A stretch of DNA of 44,103 bases from an uncultured Clostridia bacterium (GCA_934454115.1 CAKSFQ010000021.1:1-44103); one strand, 5' to 3'. Positions 17,694 through 25,758 are shown, counted from the stretch's first letter. Notes: generated by a model from the sequence alone, not told the origin. Made by a program: numbers and translations.

Positions 17694-18980
17694 TTAAAAT
17701 TTCACCAGACTGTCGATATCCACCGGCAGACCGGAGGCAATTGATTGATTGGCCGCGATACCGGTCAAAATACTCATCGCGCCCTCAATATGGGATGCCG
17801 CACGGTTCAGCGGATCCGGCTCCGGCACGCCGAAGATGTCATTTAAAAGCACCGGGTCGCCGCCGCCGTGGCCGCCCTCCATTTCCGGGATTTCTACTTC
17901 ATACGACGGGGCGAATAGCGGAAACACCTTAATGCTCTTCGACTTTGCCGCCCCTTCCAGGCTCTTATCGCCGGCGCCGTTAACATACACGTTTTCCATA
18001 ACCTCCAGTTCAATTCGTCCCTTGGTGCCGGTAAATACCACCCGAAACCCTTCCTTGGGGGCATAGGCCGTCAGCGAATAGGACATCTGTGCACCGGATT
18101 CATACTTGACCAGGACGTTCATCGTGTCCTCGATGCTGATATCGTCCCCAAACACGCTGCGATCGCGAATATAGCCGTCGTCCTGCTCTGCGTCTAAATA
18201 CAGTCGCTCTAAATTTTCGTTACCGTCCATCACCAGCGCAAACGGATCGCCCTCCGCATTTTTAAAGCCGTGCACACGCGGATAAAATTTTGTGATACCG
18301 CGGTTTTCCGCATTGTCACGGCCGTAGAACATAAGATCACCGTAAGCAAACACCTGTTTGGGACGGGTGCCGAGCCAGAAGTTTACCAAATCAAAGTGAT
18401 GCGTTGCCTTATGTACCAAAAGTCCGCCGCTGTTGCGCTTATTACGGTGCCATCTTCTAAAATAGTCCGCCCCGTGCGAGGTGTTGAGCATCCACTCAAA
18501 ATGCACCGCCTTGACATCGCCGATGGTGTCATGCATCATTAGCTCACGCACCTTGGAATTATGCGGCGCATAGCGGTAGTTAAAGGTCACGCGCAGCTTT
18601 CGGCCGGTTCTCTTTGCCGCATCTAAAATTGCCTGACACTTCTCACTGTCAATGGTCATCGGCTTTTCGCTGATAACATCACAGCCCATTTCCATTGCCT
18701 TGATGATATATTTGTGGTGCGTCCGATCGATCGAGGTTACAATCACGTAATCCGGCTTTTGTTCCTCGATCATCTTTTCAAATTCGTCGGACATATAAAG
18801 CGCAATGTCAGAATAGTGAAATTCCTTCATCATGATTTCTCTTGCGTATTCTAACCGGGTACGGTTAATATCACAAAACGCCGTGATCTCGGCGGTTTCT
18901 GAAAACATCTCTCCAATCGCACGATAAAAAAACTGCGCCCTGCTCCCCACCCCGACTTGTACGTATCTCTTTTTCGTCAT
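17694..18980 (-). CDS. Gfo/Idh/MocA family NAD(P)-dependent oxidoreductase
   Basis: Cytoplasmic oxidoreductase of 428 residues acting on a sugar, inositol or uronic-acid-like substrate. The N-terminal Rossmann fold shows V-G-V-G-S-R-A (residues 9-15) for the dinucleotide and D38 at the end of beta-2. The family motif E-K-P is at 105-107. The C-terminal half has G-G-L-L-V-H-K-A-T-H-H-F-D (185-197), in which H195 and the preceding lysine are the usual catalytic candidates. The length, somewhat above the common 330-390, reflects an extended C-terminus with a Gly-His-rich loop (G-G-H-G-G-G-D). It is the first gene of operon A, divergent from the araC gene, with an AAAAGGAG box before the ATG. The exact substrate cannot be told from sequence. 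Confidence 0.9.
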   Translation of the reverse strand: MTKKRYVQVGVGSRAQFFYRAIGEMFSETAEITAFCDINRTRLEYAREIMMKEFHYSDIALYMSDEFEKMIEEQKPDYVIVTSIDRTHHKYIIKAMEMGCDVISEKPMTIDSEKCQAILDAAKRTGRKLRVTFNYRYAPHNSKVRELMMHDTIGDVKAVHFEWMLNTSHGADYFRRWHRNKRNSGGLLVHKATHHFDLVNFWLGTRPKQVFAYGDLMFYGRDNAENRGITKFYPRVHGFKNAEGDPFALVMDGNENLERLYLDAEQDDGYIRDRSVFGDDISIEDTMNVLVKYESGAQMSYSLTAYAPKEGFRVVFTGTKGRIELEVMENVYVNGAGDKSLEGAAKSKSIKVFPLFAPSYEVEIPEMEGGHGGGDPVLLNDIFGVPEPDPLNRAASHIEGAMSILTGIAANQSIASGLPVDIDSLVKF

Positions 18981-19020
18981 TTTGGCCCTCTCTCCTTTTA
19001 TTGCAGTCTGACTTTTTCTT

Positions 19021-19046
19021 CAATATATCATAATTTTTGATGTCAA
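19021..19046 (-). promoter_or_regulatory. Candidate promoter of operon A
   Basis: On the minus strand a perfect TTGACA (19041-19046) is followed by AT-rich DNA with TATATT- and TATTGA-like hexamers around 19021-19030. The spacing to the best -10 candidates (13-15 bases) is shorter than ideal, so either the promoter needs an activator, fitting the AraC neighbour, or the true -10 is different. It lies 40-65 bases upstream of the oxidoreductase start. Confidence 0.4.
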
Positions 19047-19109
19047 TTCCACACATATCGTGACCAAAAAAGAGTTTTTCTACATATTTTGTCTTAATTT
19101 AAGCGGAAA

Positions 19110-19137
19110 TTGCTTGCAATTTTTGAACAATTATACT
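19110..19137 (+). promoter_or_regulatory. Candidate promoter of the araC-type gene
   Basis: TTGCTT (19110-19115) and TATACT (19132-19137) are separated by 16 bases. Initiation would fall near 19144, about 30 bases before the start codon, leaving room for the GGAGG box at 19161-19165. The -35 is weak and the -10 good. Confidence 0.5.
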
Positions 19138-19172
19138 AAAATGGGTATATTAGGAAGAAAGGAGGGTTCTTC

Positions 19173-20033
19173 ATGCTTCGTACCATCAGCAATTTTTCCA
19201 ACTACAACATCCGTGTCACGCGCCGTTTTGAACAACACCCGACCTCGATGCAGCTTTACCATTATCATAATTATTACGAACTCTATTATCTTTTTTCCGG
19301 AGAACGTTATTACTTTATTAAGGACAAGACCTATCATATCAAAAAGGGCGATTTGGTACTCATCAAAGAGTATGTCACGCACTGCTCGGCCGCTGTGAAA
19401 AACCAGCCGTACAAGCGCGTCCTGGTCGATTTTAAAAAGGAGTTTCTCTCCGAACTAAATGCGGTATTTGCCCAGGATGATCTCTTTCACTGTTTTAACA
19501 ATCAGATTCACGTCATCAGCGTCCGCCCGGAGGATCAGCCGATCCTGGAGCATCTTTTGACCGATATGGTGAATGAATATAAAGAAAAACGACCCGGCTA
19601 CGTTTCCTATCTCAAGGCTTCGGTGGCGCAGATGCTTTTGCTGGCAAACCGTCACTCCGACCGCCGCGTGGAATATAACACGGACTATATGAATCAAACG
19701 CATAAAATTGTTGCCGAGGCTGTCGGCTACATCAACAACAATTACAATGAAGATATCAATTTAGAGCTGATTTCCGGCAAATTCTTTATCAGCACCCACT
19801 ATTTTTCCAGGATCTTTAAAAAGTCCACCGGCATGACCTTTATCGAATATTTAAACGGAATCCGTATCAAAGAGGCACAAAAGCTTTTGGCAACTACCAG
19901 ACTCAGTATCAGTGAAATCAGCGAACGCGTCGGATACAAAAGCAGCACGCATTTCGGCCGTCTCTTTAAGCAGCTGACAAAAACCTCGCCGCGCGAATAC
20001 CGAAACCTGGATCACAATAACGATAAGATTTAA
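19173..20033 (+). CDS. AraC-family transcriptional regulator
   Basis: Cytoplasmic regulator of 286 residues. The N-terminal half is a cupin-like sensing domain: Y-H-Y-H-N-Y-Y-E-L-Y-Y, then I-K-K-G-D-L-V-L-I at about residues 28-70. The C-terminal 100 residues are a double helix-turn-helix with the family signature: I-S-G-K-F-F-I-S-T-H-Y-F-S-R-I-F-K-K in the first motif, and I-S-E-I-S-E-R-V-G-Y followed by F-G-R-L-F-K in the second. A GGAGG box sits seven bases before the ATG. It is the only gene read rightward among intact genes here and is divergent from operon A. It probably senses a sugar from the imported polysaccharide and activates operon A, possibly also operon B (inference). A strong terminator follows the stop. 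Confidence 0.95.
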   Translation: MLRTISNFSNYNIRVTRRFEQHPTSMQLYHYHNYYELYYLFSGERYYFIKDKTYHIKKGDLVLIKEYVTHCSAAVKNQPYKRVLVDFKKEFLSELNAVFAQDDLFHCFNNQIHVISVRPEDQPILEHLLTDMVNEYKEKRPGYVSYLKASVAQMLLLANRHSDRRVEYNTDYMNQTHKIVAEAVGYINNNYNEDINLELISGKFFISTHYFSRIFKKSTGMTFIEYLNGIRIKEAQKLLATTRLSISEISERVGYKSSTHFGRLFKQLTKTSPREYRNLDHNNDKI

Positions 20034-20053
20034 AAAATCGGGCATCACAAAAA

Positions 20054-20099
20054 GCGCTGCGATGAGATATGGTATAAGATCTCATCGCAGCGCCTTTTT
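20054..20099 (+). terminator. Strong bidirectional rho-independent terminator
   Basis: A perfect 15-bp stem (20054-20068 with 20079-20093) with a 10-base loop is followed by TTTTT on the plus strand. On the minus strand it is followed by TTTTTG, read from the A-run at 20048-20053. It sits between the convergent araC gene and the small helical-protein gene and can serve both. Confidence 0.93.
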
Positions 20100-20225
20100 G
20101 AAAGGACTTTATGCCTTTTCGATATTTCAATTTGATTTTTAATTTTATTTACCGAATTATCTCTCATCCTTCGCTAACACAGATCTGCATAGCGCTGCGG
20201 CGGAACGAAACAATCTTGCTTTTCG

Positions 20226-20654
20226 TTATAAAAAGGACTTCATGCGTTCAATATTGCTTTGTTCCCGCTTGATCTGATTTTCGGCAAACTCCCTGACCTC
20301 TTGATCCTCGCTTTGATAGTCATGCAGCTGCTTTGTCAGTTTGGTGATTCCCATGGTGCTGCCCTTAATCACCATTTCGGCCAATCTCGAATCGCTCGGA
20401 TCCATCATGGATTCCATTCTGCTGGTAATATTGGCCATGGTCTTTGACATGGAGCGTGCGTCCTTACCGACCGAACCGCGCTCGGCAAGCATTCTGTCAC
20501 TGGTCTCGTACGCCTTGGTATAGCCGTCAATCTGCGTCCGTATCGCGTCAGAAAACCGGTTGCTGTGCGAAAGCTCTAAAACGTGTCTCAGACTGTCCCG
20601 TGCCATATCCGCATTTTGATGAATATGATTTAAAAGCTCTACGTCCTGCAGCAT
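20226..20654 (-). CDS. Small helical protein of unknown function
   Basis: Predicted cytoplasmic protein of 142 residues, almost entirely helical and charged, without signal peptide or membrane span. The layout suggests a four-helix bundle of the ferritin-like kind: N-H-I-H-Q-N-A-D-M-A-R-D-S-L, then A-Y-E-T-S-D-R-M-L-A, then M-V-I-K-G-S-T-M-G-I-T-K-L-T-K-Q-L, and I-K-R-E-Q-S-N-I-E-R-M-K. The G-S-T-M-G-I segment is, as I recall, typical of small uncharacterised proteins common in Clostridia. There is no complete set of metal ligands, so a ferritin function should not be assumed. An AGGAGG box overlaps the stop of the spoVT remnant ten bases upstream, so it may have been co-transcribed with it. 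It is probably a resident gene unrelated to the polysaccharide operons. Confidence 0.8.
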   Translation of the reverse strand: MLQDVELLNHIHQNADMARDSLRHVLELSHSNRFSDAIRTQIDGYTKAYETSDRMLAERGSVGKDARSMSKTMANITSRMESMMDPSDSRLAEMVIKGSTMGITKLTKQLHDYQSEDQEVREFAENQIKREQSNIERMKSFL

Positions 20655-20664
20655 ACAATCCCTC

Positions 20665-21120
20665 CTATTCCATCGTTCTGCCCAAAAAGCCGGCTGCCGC
20701 CTCAGCCAGCTTGCTTTCTACCTCACCGACACGGCCGCCGGCATTTGCCAAAAAGATTACCGAGCCAATGCTGTCCCCTTCAAATACAATCGGTGCAACC
20801 ACACCGGCATCATACTGATCGTTGCCGTCCAGAATCCGTATGGTTTTATCCCCGGAATCCGCCAAAAACACCGACTTTGACGCCATAACCCGTTCCAGAT
20901 CCCCGGACACCTTTTTCTCGCGCAGCTCTTTTTTCGGGGCGCCGGACACCGCAATGACATTATCTTTATCCGTGATGCACGCCGGGATTCCGGTGGTTTT
21001 TGACAAGGATTCCGCATACTGTGACGCGAACTCGCCAAGCTCCCCGATGGGAGAATATTTTTTAAAAATTACCGTGCCGTTGCTCTCTGTATAAATCTCC
21101 AGCGGGTCGCCCTCGCAGAT
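20665..21120 (-). pseudogene. spoVT: spoVT remnant lacking the AbrB DNA-binding domain
   Basis: SpoVT is an AbrB-family regulator of the forespore, with an N-terminal swapped-hairpin DNA-binding domain and a C-terminal GAF-like domain. Here the frame aligns well with SpoVT from E-G-D-P-L-E-I (near 21117) through K-Y-S-P-I-G-E-L-G to the end A-A-G-F-L-G-R-T-M-E. Everything before it (about the first 28 residues, the recognition part of the AbrB domain) is gone. Upstream DNA shows no similarity in any frame and has an in-frame TGA near 21144. No ATG or GTG occurs before the GAF-like part; the first possible start is a TTG at 21006. That would give 113 residues without a good ribosome site. I call it a truncated pseudogene. 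An intact copy elsewhere in the genome is likely if the organism sporulates. Confidence 0.85.
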
Positions 21121-21197
21121 GACATTGACACAGACCGACCGTCACCTGGCATTTACCGCCGCCTTTCTCCGCCTCGGAAAACGTATATCATAAAAGG

Positions 21198-21353
21198 CGG
21201 TATCCAAAAGACATCTTACGCATCATACAGTCAATTCCATTGCCCAAAGCGGAATCTTTTAAACAATGGCTTGCACAATCCACCGCTGAATTAAACAAAA
21301 TTGTCGCCAATCTTATCACCGGCATCGCCGACGATACCGATACGGAAAAATAA
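21198..21353 (+). pseudogene. Fragment of a BRO-N/DinD-like (phage antirepressor-type) gene
   Basis: A plus-strand frame that ends at TAA 21351-21353 and encodes a stretch matching the end of the BRO-N domain in DinD-like and phage antirepressor-type proteins. The key part is I-I-Q-S-I-P-L-P-K-A-E-S-F-K-Q-W-L-A (about 21222-21275); the family consensus as I recall it is L-I-Q-S-I-P-S-P-K-A-E-P-F-K-L-W-L-A. Some 25 charged residues follow. There is no start codon or ribosome site and the domain's first two thirds are missing, so it is a fossil. It points away from the spoVT remnant, and both lack their 5' ends. Confidence 0.6.
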
Positions 21354-21399
21354 AAACCGTGATATACCTGTCATTTGAGACAGAATCTATCACGGTCAA
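21348..21399 (-). terminator. Rho-independent terminator at the end of operon B
   Basis: Nine-bp outer stem ACCGTGATA (21356-21364) with TATCACGGT (21388-21396), an internal bulge and a five-bp inner stem CTGTC/GACAG around a six-base loop. On the minus strand it is followed by TTTTTATTTTT, so it terminates leftward transcription arriving from the DUF2264 gene. It lies 325 bases past that gene's stop. Confidence 0.8.
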
Positions 21400-21419
21400 T
21401 TCCGCATTCTATAAAGCCG

Positions 21420-21665
21420 CTATTTGTATACCCGAAACCCGTTTCCGACGATCTGTACTGGCTCCGAAAAAATGATAAACGCAGTCGTATTCTTTTCCTG
21501 TACCCGTTCTTGAAAACTCTCTGCCGCGGTTTCCTTTAAGACACACATTAAGACTGTTTTATTCTCCATCATATAGCTCCGCTGCGCGAACGATGGTAAT
21601 GCCGTCTCCAAAACGATGACTGCGTATTTTTTATCATTTTTTGCAATTTGATTTCCTCCGATCAT
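21420..21665 (-). pseudogene. C-terminal remnant of a YitT/DUF2179-family protein
   Basis: The frame ending at 21420 encodes about 80 residues whose last part, K-T-V-L-M-C-V-L-K followed by A-F-I-I-F-S-E-P-V-Q-I-V-G-N-G-F, fits the DUF2179 domain that closes YitT-type membrane proteins (family pattern L-M-C-V-V, then A-F-V-x-I-x-D-V-x-E-V-x-G-x-G-F). The preceding K-Y-A-V-I-V-L-E-T segment is degenerate and no membrane spans remain. The frame is open further upstream into the DUF2264 gene, but that stretch looks non-coding. No ribosome site precedes the ATG at 21665. A remnant is more likely than a functional gene. Confidence 0.45.
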
Positions 21666-21720
21666 GCAGGCATCCCGTTCCGCGCACCGCTTCCCTCTGT
21701 GGGACAGGATACAAAATCGC

Positions 21721-23613
21721 CTACAAAATAATCTTTTGAATCGTCTCTCCCTTGATGTCTGCGACAGAAACCATATTGTCACAAATTTTAACTTTTGGCA
21801 AGTCATCCCCCTTATTTTCAATCCGATCAACCGTAAAAACGGCGGCAAAGAGGTATACTCCCCTTTTCAGCGGTTCCTTGGTTTGATACATCGGATACGC
21901 CGCGAGCGGCGCATACAAATGATAGTTCGGCTGTATTCCGGCGGCAATGTACTCGATATCCGCTGTTGCTGTGGCACGGATTGACGAATACAAGGCCCTG
22001 TTTTCAACCGTAATCCCCCCTTTTGTTACGGTTACCGGCCGGTAATCATCCCATCTGCCGAGACTAAAGCCTCCCTCGCTGACACAGTAGGGCTGACTCA
22101 GCGCCACCTTATGAATCCTCACATGCGACACGCCGAGCGGCAGAATCCATGTCTCTATCGTGGTATTTGCATCATTGGAAAACGGTGTATGTATGGAGTG
22201 CAAAAAATCCCCGTCATAGCCCAAATCCTCAAACCCAAGACGGTGCGATGTCATAGCCCGGTCTGCTGTCGTGAGTTCTATCATACTGTCACGACTCACT
22301 ACATCCGGAACGCCGCATCCAAATCCGCTCGCCGAATGGTAGACAAACTTTCCGTACCAGCTGCGCATGTCCCCAAAATGGTGAGAATGCATGTGATCCT
22401 GATAATACTGTGTGGTATTGTTATACATTGTCACCATGCCGTTGCTGCCGGAGAACACCAAGTGAATGTTCTCATGCGAAGGCTTTGTCAAAAAATCGCC
22501 CTTTTCAATCGGCAGCCTTGCTTTATCTGTCTGCCAAAACGGGTGTTTGCTGTCCATTAAGAGTGATAAAAAGCTCTTGCAGCACCAATATGCACCGCCG
22601 TCCGAGGTATACCCCTCTACCACACCGTAGGCCTTGTACAGGTACCCCTCCGGCAGGATTCCGTGATCCTCCAATTTGCAATTTTCTTTAAAATACCCAA
22701 TATTCTTTGCCAAAATTCTTCCGGCGAGACCGGGGTCAATATCACAGCCGGCCATCACCGCAACCGGAAACAGGCTTGACGCCGCAAAACGGTAGCTCAG
22801 CGACCGACCAAATGGCACCTGTGCGCCGTCTGCGTCAAACCAGTGGGTATAAAAGTCCAAAAATTTGTTGGTTCGTCTGATGTATTCTGCCTTATGTTTT
22901 TCATAATCCGTAAAGCTTTCGTCCGCGATCAGCGTCCAAAGCAGCGGATACATGTGCAGCGACCATGCCTCGTAATAGTCAAACCGGCCAAATGCGCCGT
23001 CTGCGTACCAGCCCTCTCCCAGATATAGCTTATCCAAAAAGTCAAGCCCGTCACTCAGCATTCTCTCCGTCTCTGAAAATTCGTAGCCCAGACGCTTTAA
23101 TACCGTCACCGCAAACAACGGAAACCAATAGTGATTGTTCGGCCAGGAGTGATCAAAGGCGGAAAGCGCCATCTGATATAATGCATTGGCATATCGATCA
23201 CGCTCCGTTTTTTCGATCGGATCCCAAAGCTGTTTTCTGGCAAACCAGATTCCAATTAACAGACCTGCAAGCTCGGTAATATTTTGGTTTTCATAAGAAT
23301 ATGCACCAAAATATTGTTTGTAGCTTTCCCAGCCTGTTCCGTCCTCCGCAAAGCCCTTGCGCAGCACACTGCGCATATAGTCTAAAACCGAGACGCACGC
23401 GCCGTCTACGGTAAGATACAGTTCCTCTCCCTGCGCAAGAATCGGCGCCAGTCCCCAAAACGGACGGCAAAAATTTTCTAAAAATGCCGGTATGTACCCG
23501 ACCGCATCCGGTTTTAACGCGTATTCGCCGTTTTGCATCCGTTTTGCATTCCGCTCCATCAGCGGAACACAGATGTCAATGGCATACTGTTTGATTTCTT
23601 CTCTTGTCAGCAT
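21721..23613 (-). CDS. DUF2264 domain protein
   Basis: Protein of 630 residues without a signal peptide, so probably cytoplasmic. It has the DUF2264 signatures: F-W-G-L-A-P (52-57), N-N-H-Y-W-F-P-L-F (159-167), Y-Y-E-A-W-S-L-H-M-Y-P (213-223) and P-F-G-R-S-L-S-Y-R-F (267-276). These belong to a helical (alpha/alpha) toroid, followed by a C-terminal beta-sandwich, the same overall plan as several polysaccharide lyases and unsaturated-glycan enzymes. The biochemical role of DUF2264 is not firmly established. Its neighbourhood often contains lyases, and here a PL8 lyase is in the same operon. It may act on unsaturated oligosaccharides after import (inference). The start at 23613 has an AAGGAG box. 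It is the last intact gene of operon B, 13 bases after the carbon-nitrogen hydrolase. Confidence 0.88.
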   Translation of the reverse strand: MLTREEIKQYAIDICVPLMERNAKRMQNGEYALKPDAVGYIPAFLENFCRPFWGLAPILAQGEELYLTVDGACVSVLDYMRSVLRKGFAEDGTGWESYKQYFGAYSYENQNITELAGLLIGIWFARKQLWDPIEKTERDRYANALYQMALSAFDHSWPNNHYWFPLFAVTVLKRLGYEFSETERMLSDGLDFLDKLYLGEGWYADGAFGRFDYYEAWSLHMYPLLWTLIADESFTDYEKHKAEYIRRTNKFLDFYTHWFDADGAQVPFGRSLSYRFAASSLFPVAVMAGCDIDPGLAGRILAKNIGYFKENCKLEDHGILPEGYLYKAYGVVEGYTSDGGAYWCCKSFLSLLMDSKHPFWQTDKARLPIEKGDFLTKPSHENIHLVFSGSNGMVTMYNNTTQYYQDHMHSHHFGDMRSWYGKFVYHSASGFGCGVPDVVSRDSMIELTTADRAMTSHRLGFEDLGYDGDFLHSIHTPFSNDANTTIETWILPLGVSHVRIHKVALSQPYCVSEGGFSLGRWDDYRPVTVTKGGITVENRALYSSIRATATADIEYIAAGIQPNYHLYAPLAAYPMYQTKEPLKRGVYLFAAVFTVDRIENKGDDLPKVKICDNMVSVADIKGETIQKIIL

Positions 23614-23626
23614 TTTTTTGCTCCTT

Positions 23627-24868
23627 TTATTTTAATCCAAAGCCCTCATCATTTTTTTCATAATAATATACGCCCTTATACTGCGTGTCTGCCGCGCCGA
23701 CCGACAGCCAATGCCGTCTCACCCTCTTGTTTAAGTCGATATCGCATAATGCCGGTACGGTGTGCCGGCTGCTCTGCGCCAAAATCTTCCCCGATGGGTC
23801 TACCACCCTTGCCGGCCCCCAGCCGTGACTGTTTTCCGTATTCCAGCCGCACACCGCAAAGTATGCGCCCGTGTCCATCGCCCGTGCCGAAAGCTTTTCC
23901 GCGGCATCACCGGCGCTTGCGATAAAGACAATTTCTGCGCCGTTGTTTACAATCTCCTCTGCCGTCTGCGGAAAATAGTGATCAAAACAGGTTAAAATTC
24001 CGATTTTTCCAAAATCCGTTTCAAATACGGGATAGCCTTTTCCGGGTGACATTCCCAATTCGTATTCTGCCACTGTTAACTGATTTTTTCGGTACTTTCC
24101 GACCGTCTCGCCGCTGCGGCCGATCAGAATCGAGGTATTATAATACTCGCCCTCATCATACTCATGAAAATTGTAGATGATATACGCATGATATTCTGCC
24201 GCCTTTTTTCGCATCAGGGTACACATCAGCCCCTCGTCCGTTTGCGCCGCCTCCTTAAGGCTCATGTCGGTCATGCGCTCGTACATACATTCACTCAGCA
24301 CAATCACATCCGGGTTTTCTCTTCCGGCGTTGTCAACCGCCTGTGTGATCGCCGCAACATTGGAATCAACCGTAATCGGATTGGTATACCCCGGCGCAAT
24401 GTACGCCATCGCCACCCTCACATTTCGCGGTTTCTCTGCTTCGCACTCCGACAGGGTCGGCTGATGCCACAAAACTTCACCGCCATAGCCCTTCAGCCAC
24501 AGCTCCAGTTTGAATCTGCAGCCCTCCGCAGGCACCGCAATGATTTGGGAAAACGAAACATGACTGCCCTCTCTCCTCACGCTTTCAATATGCTCACGGA
24601 TTATCATGCTGCCGTCTGCCCTGTATATGGTAAAGAGTGCGTAAATATCCTTTGTTTTTGATTTTGTCACTGCCTCTGCCGTTAAAGCATAACTCTTTCC
24701 GCCCTCTATTTTCGTTTCGGCCACCCATTTTCCAACGCGGAACTGCTCATTCGGCAACGAAATCTTTAAGCCGCCCGGCGCCTTGGCAAAGACCGCAAGC
24801 GGCTTTACCTCCGGCACCTCGGTTTTCCATGCGTCCGTATGGATCAGAGGAAACATATTTTGATTCAT
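23627..24868 (-). CDS. Carbon-nitrogen hydrolase (nitrilase superfamily) with extra N-terminal beta domain
   Basis: Protein of 413 residues without signal peptide. Residues about 150-400 are a nitrilase-superfamily domain with the triad in place: E193 in V-L-S-E-C, K261 in G-K-Y-R-K-N-Q-L, and C294 in L-T-C-F-D-H-Y-F-P. Such enzymes hydrolyse nitriles, amides, N-carbamoyl compounds or ureido groups. The first 140 residues are unusual for the family and look like a carbohydrate-binding-type beta-sandwich (G-G-L-K-I-S-L, Y-A-L-T-A-E-A-V, F-K-L-E-L-W-L-K-G-Y). The fusion suggests an amide or N-acyl substituent carried on a sugar. The gene overlaps the upstream TIM-barrel gene by ATGA, indicating translational coupling. 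The natural substrate is unknown. Confidence 0.9.
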   Translation of the reverse strand: MNQNMFPLIHTDAWKTEVPEVKPLAVFAKAPGGLKISLPNEQFRVGKWVAETKIEGGKSYALTAEAVTKSKTKDIYALFTIYRADGSMIIREHIESVRREGSHVSFSQIIAVPAEGCRFKLELWLKGYGGEVLWHQPTLSECEAEKPRNVRVAMAYIAPGYTNPITVDSNVAAITQAVDNAGRENPDVIVLSECMYERMTDMSLKEAAQTDEGLMCTLMRKKAAEYHAYIIYNFHEYDEGEYYNTSILIGRSGETVGKYRKNQLTVAEYELGMSPGKGYPVFETDFGKIGILTCFDHYFPQTAEEIVNNGAEIVFIASAGDAAEKLSARAMDTGAYFAVCGWNTENSHGWGPARVVDPSGKILAQSSRHTVPALCDIDLNKRVRRHWLSVGAADTQYKGVYYYEKNDEGFGLK

Positions 24869-25719
24869 CCTTTACACCGCCTGTCCTTTGATTGTTTTGC
24901 AAATCCGTCTAAAAATTCGTTGTAGTCGCAAAGCGCATCGTCAAAGCTAAACGACAGTGCTTTCAGCTCCGGCCGCCAGGCGGTCTCCCACTCCAGCGAT
25001 AAATAGCCGTCATAACCATTCCTTTGCAGCAAATCAAGTATTCTATATAGCGGCAGTTCTCCCTCGCCAAGGCGCGTGTACCGAAAATCATGCCACAGGG
25101 GATCATGGCGGTTAACGCCGTCCTTGATGTGCACATGCACAATGCTTTTGCCGATCTGATTCCATGTTTCCTCCACCGACTCTCCGTCCTCAATCGGATG
25201 AATCACATCCCAGATGATCTTTAAATTTTCCTTATTCACATCTTCCAAAAGAGGTTTTAATACCTTGCCGGTCGCGAATTCGTTATGGGTTTCTACCCAA
25301 ACTTCCACATTCTTGTTTTTGGCATCATCGCACAATTCTTTTAACGCCCTTACGATACCGTCATAGTCAGGCTCCGGCTTGCCGGGGTTGACGCGTGCGG
25401 CGAAATAACCAAGAAACACCCGGATTGCCCGGCAGCGGAGCGTCGCAGCGCGGTCAACCGCCTGCTTTGCGGTTTGCATAACACCCTCGTCATATCCGGC
25501 AAAGCATGCCGAACTCCCAAGATCCGTTATCACAATTTTATTTTTTTCAAATTCCGTTTTCATTTTTTGAAGGTCATTTTCATCGGTCAGGCCAAAAACG
25601 CTGCCGTTGTCGCCGAGCCGCACCTCCACGCCGGTCATACCGTGTGCCTTGCAAGCCGCAATGACTAAGCGGTCATCCAAATCCATACACGCAACCGTAC
25701 TAAACCCTTTATGAAACAT
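24865..25719 (-). CDS. Sugar phosphate isomerase/epimerase-like TIM-barrel protein
   Basis: Cytoplasmic protein of about 284 residues of the xylose-isomerase-like (AP endonuclease 2) superfamily. The metal-binding positions are visible: E143 in V-E-T-H-N, D171 in W-D-V-I-H-P, H197 in H-V-H-I-K-D and E243 in S-L-E-W-E. Relatives are isomerases, epimerases and dehydratases of sugars and cyclitols. The start choice matters: a TTG at 25728 abuts the AGGTGG box directly, whereas the ATG at 25719 has nine bases of spacing, so I use the ATG. It follows the 2-hydroxyacid dehydrogenase gene and overlaps the nitrilase-like gene by four bases. The trio probably forms one metabolic step series, substrate unknown. 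Confidence 0.9.
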   Translation of the reverse strand: MFHKGFSTVACMDLDDRLVIAACKAHGMTGVEVRLGDNGSVFGLTDENDLQKMKTEFEKNKIVITDLGSSACFAGYDEGVMQTAKQAVDRAATLRCRAIRVFLGYFAARVNPGKPEPDYDGIVRALKELCDDAKNKNVEVWVETHNEFATGKVLKPLLEDVNKENLKIIWDVIHPIEDGESVEETWNQIGKSIVHVHIKDGVNRHDPLWHDFRYTRLGEGELPLYRILDLLQRNGYDGYLSLEWETAWRPELKALSFSFDDALCDYNEFLDGFAKQSKDRRCKG

Positions 25720-25728
25720 ACTTTTCAA

Positions 25729-25734
25729 CCACCT
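25729..25734 (-). promoter_or_regulatory. Ribosome binding site that decides the start of the TIM-barrel protein
   Basis: AGGTGG on the minus strand lies immediately against the TTG at 25728 but nine bases before the ATG at 25719, supporting the ATG as the true start. Confidence 0.65.
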
Positions 25735-25758
25735 GCAATTTTATTTTCTGTCTTAAAA

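Noticed and set aside
20226..20654. Annotation as a ferritin-like iron protein
   Set aside because: The helical pattern is suggestive, but I cannot see a full set of Glu/His ligand motifs.
21125..21720. Possible non-coding RNA in the gap between operons
   Set aside because: The region is explained by remnants of two protein genes plus a terminator; no conserved RNA fold or promoter was seen.
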